Shown here one piece after another: positions 49,452-61,569 of a DNA stretch of 64,000 bases. Both the position numbers and the translations under genes were made by a program. Location: positions 54,767,229 through 54,831,228 of the forward strand of contig NC_089232.1 in the NCBI RefSeq assembly GCF_963924675.1, read 5' to 3'. Origin of the DNA: Phocoena phocoena. Its lineage: Eukaryota > Chordata > Mammalia > Artiodactyla > Phocoenidae. How positions within the stretch are numbered: the first letter of the stretch is position 1; each line of letters opens with the position of its first letter. The notes below the pieces were generated by a model. The model was not told the origin of the DNA. It saw only the letters and a program-made list of their open reading frames with translations, and did no database searches.

Positions 49452-49556
49452 TGAAATATACTTTTATTGAAGCATCTGCACCTATTTGTGTGTATATTCA
49501 GTTATGGAAGTGTCTGTTTTTACTAGTAAAATGAGCACATCAAAAGCAAATACTGG

Positions 49557-49757
49557 GGGCTTCCCTGGTGGCGCAGTGGTTGAGAGTCCGCCTGCCAATG
49601 CAGGGGACACGGGTTCGTGCCCCGGTGCGGGAAGATCCCACATGCCGCGGAGTGGCTGGGCCCGTGAGCCATGGCCGCTGAGCCTGCGCGTCCGGAGCCT
49701 GTGCTCCGCAACGGGAGAGGCCACAACAGTGAGAGGCTCGCATACGGCAAAAAAAAA
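49557..49757 (+). mobile_element. Short CHR SINE, sense, first of a stacked pair
   Basis: It is full length: gggcttccctggtggcgc head, 'gggttcgtgccccggtgcgg' core, 'gcctgcgcgtccggagcc' body and A tail. Duplications aaaagcaaatactgg are perfect at 49542-49556 and 49758-49772. The second copy of the duplication is at once the left flank of the next SINE. Confidence 0.96.
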
Positions 49758-49772
49758 AAAAGCAAATACTGG

Positions 49773-50166
49773 GACTTCCCTCGTGGTGCTGTGGTTAAGA
49801 ATCCGCCTGCCAATGCAGGGGACATGGGTTTGAACCCTGGTCCAGGAAGATCCCACATGCCACAGAGCAACTAAGCCCGTGTACCACAACTATCACCCTA
49901 GAGCCTGTGCTCTAGAGCCTGCGAGCCACAACTACTGAGCCCGTGTGCCACAGCTACTGAAGCCCATGTGCCTAGAGCCTGTGCTCTGCTACAAGGGAAG
50001 CCACCGCAATGAGAAGCCCGCACACCACAACAGAGTAGTCCCCGCTTGCTGCAACTAGAGAAAGCCCACGCACAGCAACGAAGACCCAACGCAGCCAAAA
50101 ATAAATAAATAAATTTATTTTTAAAAAACAAAAAGAAAGCTCTATGAAAGCCTTAAAAAACAACAA
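49773..50166 (+). mobile_element. Long-type CHR SINE, second of the stacked pair
   Basis: It begins gacttccctcgtggtgct directly after the shared duplication, carries the long-type body, and ends 'cgaagacccaacgcagcc' plus a (TAAA)n tail followed by about 60 bases of A-rich text. The third copy of the target core, caaatactg, lies at 50167-50175. The extra tail text makes the exact end uncertain. Confidence 0.85.
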
Positions 50167-50248
50167 CAAATACTGTTTTTTTAGAATATGTGACTGGAAG
50201 AATGTGAGAGAAGCATTGTATACCATCATTTTTATTGTCTCATATCCA

Positions 50249-50250
<2 letters not shown>

Positions 50251-50287
<37 letters not shown>
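50251..50287. repeat. (GT)n microsatellite
   Basis: About 18 GT units, followed by a short 'tttgtgttgtttgtgttt' periodic stretch. Confidence 0.97.
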
Positions 50288-52102
50288 GTTTGTGTTGTTT
50301 GTGTTTAGATGCCCTAACCATGTTTTTTTCTACCAATATGGATCCATCCATCCCATTTTATAGCTGTCTTCCTGGCCTTTGACTCTTACATATATAGTTT
50401 GGTGTATGATTACTGCAAAGTATAGGTGTTAATATATTCAGAATACTAAGTAAAATTTTTTGTGCCAAACCCACATTTTACTCATGTTTTCAATGCGGCA
50501 CTTCATGTATTTTTAAAAGCTATTTGTGTGGCAAGAGTGAAAGTGACTTGTGTTCTCTGGTACCCTTAGTTAGATCTTAGAATCTCAGAGTGTGTTGACC
50601 TTAATGGTAATTTGTACCAATCTCCTCTCTATTCCTTTCATCTCATCTTTTATTAAAGTGGGGAGGGGAACAAAGAGGGGTGGGTAGCAGGAGCCAAGGC
50701 CAAAGAACAATGCATGTGTAATTGGATGAAAAGGTACAGTGTTAGATTTGTCCATGTATTATCTCATTTCTCACAGTAAATCCACAGAGTAGGCACTATT
50801 ATTCCCATTTCATAGAAAACAAAGTGGAAAGGTACTCAGCAAGGTTGGATAAATCACCCAAGGTTAGTTACACTACCAATAAGTAATCCTCCTCTGGTCT
50901 GGCTGATTCCAAACCTTTGCTCTTTCTTTACATTGTGATTCCTCATTTCCACTCCACCACAGAATAAATAATCTATGGAACACAGTTTCAAATTTTAATC
51001 CATGATGTAGTAGAAGTCTTTTCTAAAATAAAATGTTGTGCATATTATGTAAAAATATTTTGCCTTTGAAAATAGGCTTAATATAGGCAGATAAGTAATA
51101 TTTCAACTGCCTTAGTTTATGTGTCATATTTTTACCTTTGTCTGAACTCATGGCATTATTTTACTTTCAATGTGATTATATAATTAAGATGGATATTTGG
51201 CTTAACATTTGTGAGTTTTACGCATTTTTAAGACTTGACTTGGAGGTATTTATATACTTCAAATATTTACTGGGAAGTATCTTTGCAAGGTTAGGTGAAA
51301 CATTTTACCAAGCTCCCATTTTCAATAAGTCTCTGTTGGGAAAGGTTAAATAGTACTGTAGAGTAGTCTTTTGGCATTCAAGCAGTTCCTCTGCTCAAAT
51401 AACGATGACTGTAATTGGCGGTCTTAGTAATAAGGTCATAAAGTCAAAAAGAGTTACCACAGTGTGGTCACCATTTTGACCATAAGGAACAGTATGTAAA
51501 AGTTGGTTAACTGGAAGGATTTCCTGCCTCCTTAGTAACTATTGTGTCTCTGTTTCTTTAGAGTCATAGCCAAATTGGAAAGAAGGGGAAAATGTTTTAT
51601 GTAGAACATTTTGCATTTAGAATGGTGCTCTTTAGATTCACATGATGAAAAGCTTCTACAGAGAGAAGAAAACCAGAAACCATCCTTTGAATAAAATGCC
51701 TTTCTGCTGTATTGCTTGTTCAGGGTGGTCTTCATTGTGCCGCCTTCTTGTTGGCCTGTTTTCTAAACCCTGTTTGACACATTGTGGAACTTCGTGTTTT
51801 TAACAGATAGAATTATTCTTTGCATTGGAATGTGTGTGTTTGTGCAACAGGGAGGCAAGTACCACAGTCATTCCAAGAAACAGCCGCCACCTAAAATTTA
51901 TAATCAATATTAGAAGAAGAATAGAGATTAAAAAACAAACAAAAAAGGAATTGAATAGAAGCAGATATAGGGACCAGAAGAAAGCTTAAAATGAAAAAAA
52001 GGTAAATTAACACTCTCAGGGAAATGGGATAAAATTGATTACATGAAATAAGAACAGGATGGTATTTTTAAAAGAGCCATCTGAATAAGAAAGCACTTGT
52101 AA

Positions 52103-52228
52103 GGGGCCTTCCCCGGCAGTCCAGTGGTTAGGACTCCTCGCTTCCACCGCAGGGGGCACGAGTTCGATCTCTTGTCGGGGAAGTTCCCTGACTAAGATCC
52201 AGCATGCTGTGTGGCGCAGCCAAAAAAA
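52103..52228 (+). mobile_element. Ancestral-type tRNA-derived SINE (CHR-1/Bov-tA-like)
   Basis: The head is ggggccttccccggcag, then 'ccagtggttaggactcctcgcttccaccgcaggggg', the core 'gagttcgatctcttgtcgggg' and the end 'gtgtggcgcagcc' plus an A run. The body is the short, older form shared with ruminants and distinct from both CHR types above. It runs into the polypurine tract that follows. Confidence 0.85.
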
Positions 52229-52290
52229 AGGAAGGAAGGAAGAAGAGAAGAAAGAAAAGGGAAGGAAAGAAGGGAGAGAGGGAGGGAGCT
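52219..52290 (+). repeat. Polypurine tract
   Basis: A 72-base G/A-only stretch of GGAA and AGAG units grew from the SINE tail. Long polypurine stretches can form H-DNA. Confidence 0.85.
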
Positions 52291-53209
52291 GTAGGAAATT
52301 AAGAAAATATGATAGCCCAAATAAAAATTTCAAAACATAGGATGGAAGACGGAGTAAAAGAACCCTTTCAGGGGCAAAAACTAAAGAGATCAAGAGAGAT
52401 GGAATGTGGGAAAAAAAAATGTGAAAATTAGAAGTTTATTTCAGGCGGTTCAATATCCAACTTAAATTTGAGTTCAAAAGGGAGAGCAGAGCAAAGTGAG
52501 GGCAGGAAATTGTCAAAGAAATAGCACAGGAAAATTTCCTAGAACTAAAGGGTACAAATTCTAGTACAGTGAATGAAAAATGATCCACACCAAGACACAT
52601 CATCATGGAATTTCTAAAATTTTGTAGAGTTTAAAAAAAAAAAAAACAGTTCACATGTGGAGAATTAAGGATCAAAATGGCAAAAGACTTAGAAGATATG
52701 AGAGATACCCTCAACATTCTGATGGAGTATGATTTCCTTTTATTTTGTAGTCAGCTAGATTATCGATCAAATACAGAGATAAAATAATAAGAATATACTT
52801 TTATTCAAAACATTTTTTAAAATTAAGGACAAGGAAAACTTGATTTTTCTCTACTTACCGAACATAAATGAGTAAAGCACCTAAATACTTTTTAAAAAGC
52901 GAGTTGCTGAACAGTATTTAACACACACACCTATGTTTGCCAATCCTCCAAAACAACTGTGTGTATCATATGTTTAATTTCAATGTTTTTATACATGTAT
53001 AGAAAAGGTCTAGAATGGGCCACTGTGAAATTTCTTTTACTACTTACTCATCTGTATATTGTCTAGGGTTTTTTAAATGAGTGTATATTAATTATATTGA
53101 TAATTAATAGAATATAACTAAAAAGAGGGGAAGAAAAGAGACATGATTTATTCCTTAATTTATTTTTGAAAATGTAAGCAGTGCATGCTATGTCTGTCTC
53201 TTCTCCTAG

Positions 53210-53515
53210 GTGCTGTAGGAGATACAGTTGAAGTAGCAAACACAGCCTCAGCCTTTGAAGGATTTGGGGTCTGGCTGTTAAGGGGAAACACGCATGGAAG
53301 GGAATGGCTCCCAGCCGTGTTGAAAGTCTGCCTCTGTGTGATCTCAATGTACAGGCTGCTCTCAGGGCCAAGCAGATGGCTTTCCAGGGTCTGTGAAGAG
53401 ATGGCAGCCTACTTACTTGAGAGTACTTTAAAGAAACAGCATTCGTGAGAATACCAAACAAGAACCCTGATCCTGGAATGTCTAATTTAATAAATTTCAT
53501 TTGCATTTCTACAGA
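53210..53515 (+). other. Candidate alternative terminal exon (unproven)
   Basis: The acceptor-like string tgtctgtctcttctcctag ends at 53209 with a good pyrimidine tract. If spliced to exon D it would add an Arg (split codon) plus CCRRYS and then a stop. An AATAAA lies at 53489-53494. The segment has more G+C than its surroundings, and both strands stay open for long stretches (87 residues on the plus strand, 158 on the minus strand). This is inference only; no transcript evidence is available. Confidence 0.2.
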
Positions 53516-54639
53516 AACCAACATGCTTCCAGCTGCCAAACCCAGAAGCCAGAGGTTAGGGTTTTAAATAATAATAACAATAATGAGTTATACTTATTCC
53601 AGATTAGTTTTCTGGCTCTCCAAAAAATAAATGGCGAAGATGTCCAAAATGTTCTTTTTCACAACTCTGCCAAACGCTGGCTTTTCCTCTTCGTCTGGAG
53701 ATCCAGCCAATCTGTTGAAAATTATCCCATTTTTTTGATTACTTCCAGGCAGTTGTTCAGAGAGAAGACTAAATCCTGCAGTCTAAGATGGACATCCACT
53801 AAGTGGAGACTCTTTTCCATACAGCAGAAGAAATCACACTTTGATTTCTGAGTCTTATTTCTTCTAGCTGTGAATTTGGGGAAATGTACATCAGACATCA
53901 CATCATACCTCATTACGGACAGTGTTGTGTATTTATTGGGAATGTAACATTTGCCTGGTGACTCCTTGGTTTTTCTGTTTTTGTTTTTTTCCTTGTAAAT
54001 AAGCCTTGGCCTGAGTATAAACTTACAAAAAAACATGGACTCACTAGGGAGAAGGAAGCCTTGAGCCTGAATAAGAACAAGCATATACACTCTCTTTTCT
54101 GGTTTGATTTGCATGAGATTTAGAGGGTTTTTTTCCTTTGTATTTTTGTTTTTAGTTTTTTTTTGGGGGGGGCGGCTGTGGTGGCGAGAGTGGTTAAGTG
54201 TTGTAGTGTATTAGTAAGATTTTCTTAATTTGAATATAGAAGAGACTTGAGACTATTAGATCAAATGGAATGTCTGTGGTCCATTGATCTCTGAAAATGC
54301 TTTGTAAGAGCAGATGGATAGATTTTTGAAGTTTAGTTGAGCTGGTGGGTTGCCTGCTCATCTATTCCCTTTAAAGTCAGTGGGTGGGCCAGGCTCAGTG
54401 TATGGAAGTGGAAGCTCAGGTAGGGAATCTTAATCTAAGTTGACCAGGGCTGATTGACAGCAGTGGAGAGATCGCTATCTGATCCAATAATGAGGACATG
54501 AACTCCTTTGAAAACTGGCCTATCTGGGCCATAGTGTCCTCTGCTCGTTAAGCAGATGCCTGGCACAGGATGGTTGGATTACCTGTGTAATAGAAACCCT
54601 GAAAAGTCTAGTGGCTAGATTGGGAAACAAGGCAATTGG

Positions 54640-54785
54640 GTTCTAGTTGTGCACTTTCCCCCCAGCTTGTATTTTGATCTTGGGAGACTCACGTAATTCT
54701 TCTGGGCACTGGTTTCCTCATCTGGAAGATTAAGCGATTAGAGTACTAGACCTCTCTGAGGGTCCTTCTCATTCTAATATTTTCC
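54640..54785 (+). mobile_element. MIR fragment
   Basis: 'gatcttgggagactcacgtaattcttctgggcactggtttcctcatctgg' and the following pieces match the central MIR consensus. Confidence 0.65.
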
Positions 54786-55854
54786 TTGAAGTCTGGAACT
54801 CTTGTTGGCACCTTCCCCTCGCTTTCATAATAAGAATTGGCAAATTGATATTAGCCTTAATGAAAATGTCTGTAAGGTTTAGAGTAGGAGCTTGAAAAAA
54901 TTAATTGAATGAAAGCATTACAGGGATAGAAACCAAAAAGCTTTTATTCTGAAATATTGGACCTTTTGCTAAATTAGTCTATTAACTGTTAATGAGTAAA
55001 AAAGAAATTTCTAGGTGATTTCTTGCTGGAATTTTGGATGAGAATGAGGCCAGTTCAGCACTGTTTGAACTGTTTGCATGTTTAGTGCATTTGCTTGACT
55101 AGGGTTTTAATACCTGTATGATACTCTTTAGAATTACCAAATAAGAGTTTTTTAATCCTGTATATATTTTTAGAGTCAGACTGTTGGGGAATGGACCCCT
55201 ATGGTTGAAAAGAAGACAGCCCATCCTTTTCTGGGGCAAGATTTGTGGAGGGAGTTCTAAGAAAACAGTAAGAAGCCAGCAGATATTTACTGAGTGTTCC
55301 ATGTACTAGCACCATTCTAGGTGTTGAGGTTAGAGATGAAATAACAATTTTTAGTCTCAAGGATCTAACCTCCTAGTAAGAGGAGACAGACTTGGAACAT
55401 GTTTTAATGAACAGCAGTAACTATTAATGTTATGAAAAAGATGAAATCATTATTGTAGGGACAGATGGAGTATGCTTTTTGAACTAGAGAGGTTTGAAAA
55501 GATGGGAATAAGGAAGTAAAGAGGTAGGGTGTGTGGACAGCTGTCTGAGTTTCACTTTGTCTTCCGAAGCCTTCACTCTCTAAACTGTGACTCTTGAGCT
55601 CACATAGGTGTATCAGAGCCTGTGGTTGCAAAGGATAAGATGGAGGCCAAACTGATGATCCCTCACCTCAGCCCTGCTTCAACCAGAACAGTTCTAGTTT
55701 GTTGTTGGTTTTTTGTTTTTTTTTTTTTAAGTTTTAAATATTGAGATTATAGTTGAAAAAAGTGGTCCATAGCTTTAAAGATTTGGAAAACAGCTGGCTT
55801 GGAATAAACCAGTTATGTTCATTCTTGCCCTTAGTGACTTAACTCTTATGTTTC

Positions 55855-56260
55855 CACAGTTGTGCTAGGCAGATAATGGCCCCCCTCCAGAACCTGTAAA
55901 TGTTACCTTGTAAGCAAAGGGGGTCTTTGGAGATGTGATTAAATTAAGGATCTTTTGATGGGGAGATTATCTTGGATTATTTGGTTGGGATAATGTAATC
56001 ACTGATAAGAGGGAGGCAGGGGAGATTTGAGAGACAGAAGAGAAAGCAGTGTGACCACAGAGGCAGCGATTGGAGTAATGGAGCTACAGGCAAAGAATGC
56101 CAGCAGCCACCCAAAACTAGAAGAGGTTAAGGATTGTATTCTCCCCTAGAGTCTCTGGAGGTGCCCCACTGACTCTTTGATTTTGGACTGTTGATACTGA
56201 TTTCAGATTTCTGGCCTCCAGAGCTGTGAGAGTTAAATTATGGGTTCCTTGTTATCAGGG
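55855..56260 (+). mobile_element. MaLR/MLT1-like LTR remnant
   Basis: Landmarks are 'gataatggcccccctccagaacctgtaaatgttaccttg', 'ggagatgtgattaaattaagg', 'gggagattatcttggattat', 'atgtaatcac', 'aatgccagcagccacccaaaac', 'ttctcccctagagtctctgg' and 'tctggcctccagagctgtgagag'. This is the old solo-LTR text common in mammals. Only a non-coding remnant is present. Confidence 0.55.
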
Positions 56261-56329
56261 TCCCTTGTATTTAGCATATTACCTTTTCCACAGAGTATAA
56301 CTCAGTGCCTTGAATGTTATAACTGTGCT

Positions 56330-56950
56330 TCAGTTACCTATTGCTGCATAACAAACATCCCCAAATTTAGTGGCTTAAAATAACAACAGGGTTTTTTTTT
56401 GTTTTTTTGTGTGGTACACAGGCCTCTCACTGTTGTGACCTCTCCCGTTGCGGAGCACAGGCTCTGGACGCGCAGGCTCAGTGGCCATGGCTCATGGGCC
56501 CAGCCACTCCGCGGCATGTGGGATCTTCCCAGACCGGGGCACAAACCCATGTCCCCTGCAGGCAGACTCTCAATCTCAACCACTGCGCCACCAGGGGAGC
56601 CCAACAACAGTTTTTTATTTCTCACAATTCTGTGGGTTGGCTGGGTTCAGCTGGGTGGTTCTTTACTGTGTGGTGTCATCTGGGATCACTCAAGTGGAAG
56701 CATTCATCTGAGATGTCACCTGGGGGCGGGGGGCTAGAGGGGCCTCTCTAGCAGAGTAGTCACATCCTCAAGACAGTGAATACAGAAGCTGCCTTGCTTC
56801 GTGGAGCCTAAGGCACTTCCACTACCTCCTTTTGATCAGAGAAGGCACAGGGCTAGACTAGAGTCCAGGGGAAAGGAGATAGACCCTACCTCCTGAAGGG
56901 ATGGAGGCCTGCACATATAGGGCAGTAGGAACTGTTGTCGGCCATCTTTG
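56330..56950 (-). repeat. Ancient repeat interrupted by a SINE
   Basis: 'cagttacctattgctgcataacaaacatccccaaatttagtggcttaaaataacaac' is interrupted by the SINE and continues 'atttctcacaattctgtgggttggctgggttcagctggg'. The order matches a common old mammalian repeat of uncertain class; its strand is a guess. Confidence 0.45.
56390..56602 (-). mobile_element. Short CHR SINE, antisense, 8-bp TSD
   Basis: It runs from 'gtttttttttgtttttttgtgtggtac' through 'ctgttgtgacctctcccg' and 'ggcacaaacccatgtcccctgc' to 'gcgccaccaggggagcc'. About seven bases of the 'catcggcagg' stretch are missing and 'tctcaa' is duplicated. The duplication aacaacag is at 56382-56389 and 56603-56610. Confidence 0.92.
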
Positions 56951-59789
56951 GAAACAGTCTACCACAAACTGTTTCGAAAATGATTATTGAATTAACCCAG
57001 ATAGACTGATTCTGAGATTTTATATGTAAGGAGATTCAGTAAGAAACATTTTCTAAGAAAAAAATTTCTGTTATAAAAAAAATCCAATATAAGCTGCTAG
57101 GATGGGACCTTGCCCACATGAAGAATTCAAGAGATGCACGCTTACTGACCAGCTGGCTGGGTAAGGAGTGGAACTGTTATTTCCCAGCTCACTCCTGGCT
57201 AGTGATTTCACATGGGGAAGGGCAGGGCACTTCCAGAACCAAGACCTTTAACTTCCCTCCCTGGGTAGAGTATAGTGATGGCTGGTTTTGTGATTTGGAA
57301 GATTCTCCACCTGAAAAGCAGTTCCTGAAGGGAAGGATTAGAAAAACGTGCGATGTGGCCAAGAATTTCATGGCTATCTACAGAGGTTAAGAAGGGAGAT
57401 GAGACTGGCAGGAGACATGGTCAGAGTCAGTACCCTTAGAACGGAGGCCCTGAAAAAGATGTCTTTCCTTTAACTTCCTATACCATTTGCCTGAAATTTA
57501 GTAACAGGACTTCCTGGTGGACCCATCACAGTGATTACAAGTGCTTCTTGGGTATAAGATTCTGACCCTGGGACCCCTGACATCCCTTTTATCCCGTCAC
57601 TTATTCTTGCTTAATTACTAGTACTCTAGGGAGAAATTCTGGTGTCAGCCCCAGTCAGAGGTAGAGAGACGATTCTAGAAATGGAGTCAGACATGGTTCT
57701 CCTGGTGGGAGTCCAAATCCAGATTTCTTTTTTATTAGTTGTTTCTATTTTATGAGTTTGCATTTGATCATCCTTTGAAATGTGTTTGTGTGTGCTTTGT
57801 CTTCTTTGTAGGTTTGTTTGCATTTGGGAGCACTGTTTTTCTTAAGATGAGCTTGCTGTTTTTATCAGCAATCACCATGGCAAGGGGACATAGGCCCTTA
57901 GGTGATTTCTCTCCTCTGGGGTGGATTTATAGGCCAGAATCTGGAGAGTAGCTAGGTTTTAATAGTTTATTGGGTTCCCATTTCAAATACAGACTGAAAA
58001 CCTCCAGGCTTGTGCCTTCATCATTTGTTTCCATCTAATGACCAGTTTTATGGTGTTTTCTCCATGGCCTGTGAATTAAGTCCCGTTTTTTTTAAAACCA
58101 GGCACAAACTCTGCCTTTGCTGCTACTTACTATGTACTTCCTTACTCCTGCATGTTTTTGCTTGCCCTTGCTAGCTTTCTCTTTTTATACCTTTGTACAT
58201 TATTACTCTGTTGATCCCTGTTCCTGAGATGATTGAGAATGATAGGGGGTATGTATGTAGGAATTGGGGGTGGATATGCCTTATTTTTACTTTTAACACG
58301 TTTCCCCAAGTGCTTCATTTCTTTGCTTGATAGTTTTCATCCTGATACTTTTGTGAAACTCAGAAGCACGTGCTTCCGGCATTTCAACTTTTCATATATA
58401 TGGCCGATCTTAGGATACAGCTCTCTAAGAGAAATAGAAGCTTGATTCAATTGAAGGTTCCTCTAGGCTGTTAGATGGCAGGGTGGATTCACAGACTACC
58501 AAAATGACCAAAGCTCAGATGCTCTCAAAAGCTAGACTCTCTTGGCATTACCAAGATTAGATGTGGAATGTGCAGACAAAAGGGCAGCACTGAATGTGGC
58601 TGGATTAGGACTGCTCTCCCCACACAGCTTAGCCAAGACGGGATGAGTTGTTCTGGATGGTGTCTGGATTAGTGCCCCAAACCTATGTTCAAGCATAGGA
58701 GAGGCACAGAGAGCATACCACACAGAGGCTACTACCTTAAAATGGGTTCAGATTGATAATGGAACAGTGTCCTTGATATATTGTGAAGTGTAAGAAACAG
58801 ATTATTGAGCAGTATGTAAGGAGGAGAAAGGTATAGACAGACCTCAAAACAGACTGGTAGCTATCTTTGGGTAGTGTGTTTGTGGTGAATTTTAGGTTTT
58901 TCTTTGCAGTGTTCTTTATTATCTAATTTTTTCTCGATAAATAAGAAGTGCTGGAATGTGTTTAAAATCGCTTTTTGAAATAAAACAAAATGGTGCCGGG
59001 CAAGCATTTTCTTTCATTCAGTAAACCTCTCTTGCTAGCCTACTCTGTTCTCGGCCCCAGCTGGGCTCTGGGGGAGTCCAGCACTGAACATGGCAGACCG
59101 AGGAGCGCCTTGGTGGAGATCACAGCCACTCTGTGCTCCTGACACCTTATTCTTGGTGCAAGGCAAGTGGATTTCTTCAAGCAGCTTCTGTGTTTCCCCC
59201 AAGAGCCTCTCATCGGTTGTGTCTGCATAATTCTTACCTGGTGGGATAGGGAATAACTCACCTTTTGTGTAGTCTGACAGTTCCAAGGTTGAAGCTGCTT
59301 ATTCTCACTCTCTATCCTGGCTTGTTTGTTTTCTCCTGTGTCTGTCTGTTTTATCCCATTCAGAGTTTTTGCTGGTCTCCTTTGTCTTCCTAGGAGCTTG
59401 AACTTACAGAGGTTCAGTTTTTCCTTCTTATCATTTCTCTTGTTTCCTGTAAGGTTGCTGGGCTAGTTTTTGGCCACGTAGATAAACAGGTTTGAAATGC
59501 CTGTCACTGGTGAATTTACCCCCAGGGCTTGCTATATCGGGGGAGGTAACATATCAGCCTGTTGGCTTATTTGGGGGAGCTAGAATCAAACAGTTTGCAA
59601 ACCAGGGAGATGAGCTTTGTATATTTGTGTTTAAGAACATTTCGAGCCCTGGCAAGGTACTCAGTTTATTAATTCAGATGATGATTCTGAATGTCCTTAG
59701 ATATAGCTAAGGATGCACTTTAAGAAATTATTAATTTGTTACCATCTTAGTCATAATTCCTTTTCTCCTTGACTTTGTCAAGGACTCTT

Positions 59790-60650
59790 TCGTCTAGCTT
59801 CATTCACTCAGCAACTGTTTATTAAGCACCAGCTGTGAACTGAGCGTCATACTTAGTACCTGAGATAATATGGAGAAATAAGATAGATATAGTTAGTCTC
59901 TGCCTGTGCAGAACGTGTAATCAGTGGGAGAAATAAGTAAATTGGAAGTTCTATGTATGAACTGCTATATATGGGGAGGTTGTAGATTATAGTGTAAGAC
60001 CAATGTTAGGCACCTAACCCACATTTGCGCCATCAGGGAAGGTGTCCTGGAAGAAGCTGGCCTAAGCCTCAAATTGAAGGATTATTTGGAGTTAGTCTGG
60101 GGTGGGGGAGGGCAGACGTATTCCTCGCAGAAAGTATATTTGCCAACATCTGGAGACTAGAAAGAGCATGTAATGTTGATAGAACCAAAAGAAACTCTGC
60201 ATGGCTGGGTTTGAAGGTGGAGAGGCAAGAGATAGCTGGACCAGTGAGTCAGATTAAGCAGAACTTTGAAAATCAGGCTAAAGAGTTTAGACTGTCCAAA
60301 AAGCAGTAGGGAGCCATTAATCTCCTAATGTGGCATGATTAGCTTTGTATTTTAAAGAGAGAATTCTTATCACAACAGAGAGTTACAGAGGGGGAAGATG
60401 TGAGGCAAAGAGATCAAGTGAGAGGCTGACATAGCATCTAGGCAAGAAATAATGGTGGTCAGATTTGTAAGTAGTGGGGATGGTGGGAAATAGACTCAAC
60501 AGATACCCTGGAGGTAGAAGTAGCAAGATTTGCCTGTTGACTGGGTGTACTGGGAGTTTCAGGCTTGGCAGGTTGGCTGAGTAGTTAAGTGTCAGTTGGG
60601 TGGGTACCAGTCACTGAGAGAAGAAAAAAGGCATAAGGCATAGGTTTGAG
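59790..60650. repeat. Ancient dispersed repeat, long copy
   Basis: It starts 'cattcactcagcaactgtttattaagcaccagctgtgaac', then 'gaaggtgtcctggaagaagctgg', 'agattaagcagaactttgaaaatcagg' and 'ctgacatagcatctaggcaagaaataatggtggtc'. It belongs to the same family as 39000-39960. I cannot name the family. Confidence 0.4.
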
Positions 60651-61007
60651 GTCAACTATATTAGAATTTTTTTTTTCCTCTCTGGCTAATATTACTTATT
60701 CATTCATTGCCAAAATATTTACCAGTCAACCAGCATGTACATAGTATTGTGCTGTGTATCAAGAGAGATGCAGGGAGGTATAGATGCCTATAGATATTAA
60801 TGCTGTAGTTGAGGTGAAAAGGTACACATTTAGTGAATGTCCATGGGGTCACCACATTTCTACTCTCTCTAGTCTGTCTGCTCTTGTCACCTCTCTCTCC
60901 TATTCAGATACTTTCAGTGCCTGTAAGACAGGTGAATCTATCTAGTCTGGCATTCAGATTTCTAAAAAATCGTATGTCATCCTATGTTTTCTACTTTCTT
61001 GTCATGA

Positions 61008-61076
61008 AGTCCTGGGTTCAATCCCTGGTTGGGGAGCTAAGATCCTGCAAGCTGCAGCCAAAAAAAAAAAAAAAGC
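61008..61076 (+). mobile_element. Truncated tRNA-derived SINE
   Basis: Only the 3' half remains: 'gtcctgggttcaatccctggttggggagctaagatcctgcaagctgcagcc' plus an A run. It is of the short ancestral (CHR-1/Bov-tA-like) type and truncated at its 5' end. Confidence 0.85.
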
Positions 61077-61569
61077 TTTAATTTTAGAATAGTAGCTCCT
61101 CAGCCCTTTTCTCTGGCATTATCATGGTCAGCAGAGCCAGTTATTTATCGAGGCAATTAATAGATGATGGTGATAACAACCATATGGTCTACTTAAGTGA
61201 GAATGCTTGTCTTTCTTATTCCCCCAAGAGGTAATCAGGCCATTAAGGAATGACTTACTCCCCTGGAAATTAGTGACTGATTCCTTGAGAAGAGGTATCC
61301 ACCAGGCTTTGTTGTGTAGATGGAGATGTTCTGTATGAGCAAATGTACTCAGGGATCCCAGTACTGAACTCTTAAGTTTTATTTTTAAGTGACTCTACTA
61401 AAAATGGAAGCTGATATTCTTGACCAGTTTTGCTTGGAGGTGGTAAGGAATGTAACATAGCCTGTAGTGGAATTGTTTTGTCTTCCCCCTCAATAAAACA
61501 TTGACCTTGCAAAGCCCAGGTTTGCGATTTATTAACGATGAAATTTATACCTGTTATCCTTTGTAACAG

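Noticed and set aside
53063..53539. 158-residue open frame on the minus strand
   Set aside because: No domain or homology that I recognise, no splice or promoter context, and the segment is better explained as unannotated intron with an open frame by chance. The region is kept only as a candidate alternative exon on the plus strand.
53501..54114. Open frames of 116 (+) and 130 (-) residues
   Set aside because: They overlap each other on opposite strands, show no codon pattern or known motif, and lie in A/T-rich intron.
57118..57390. 90-residue open frame in a non-SINE segment
   Set aside because: I do not recognise the protein, no splice sites fit well around it, and a stop-free stretch of this size is expected by chance in 64 kb.
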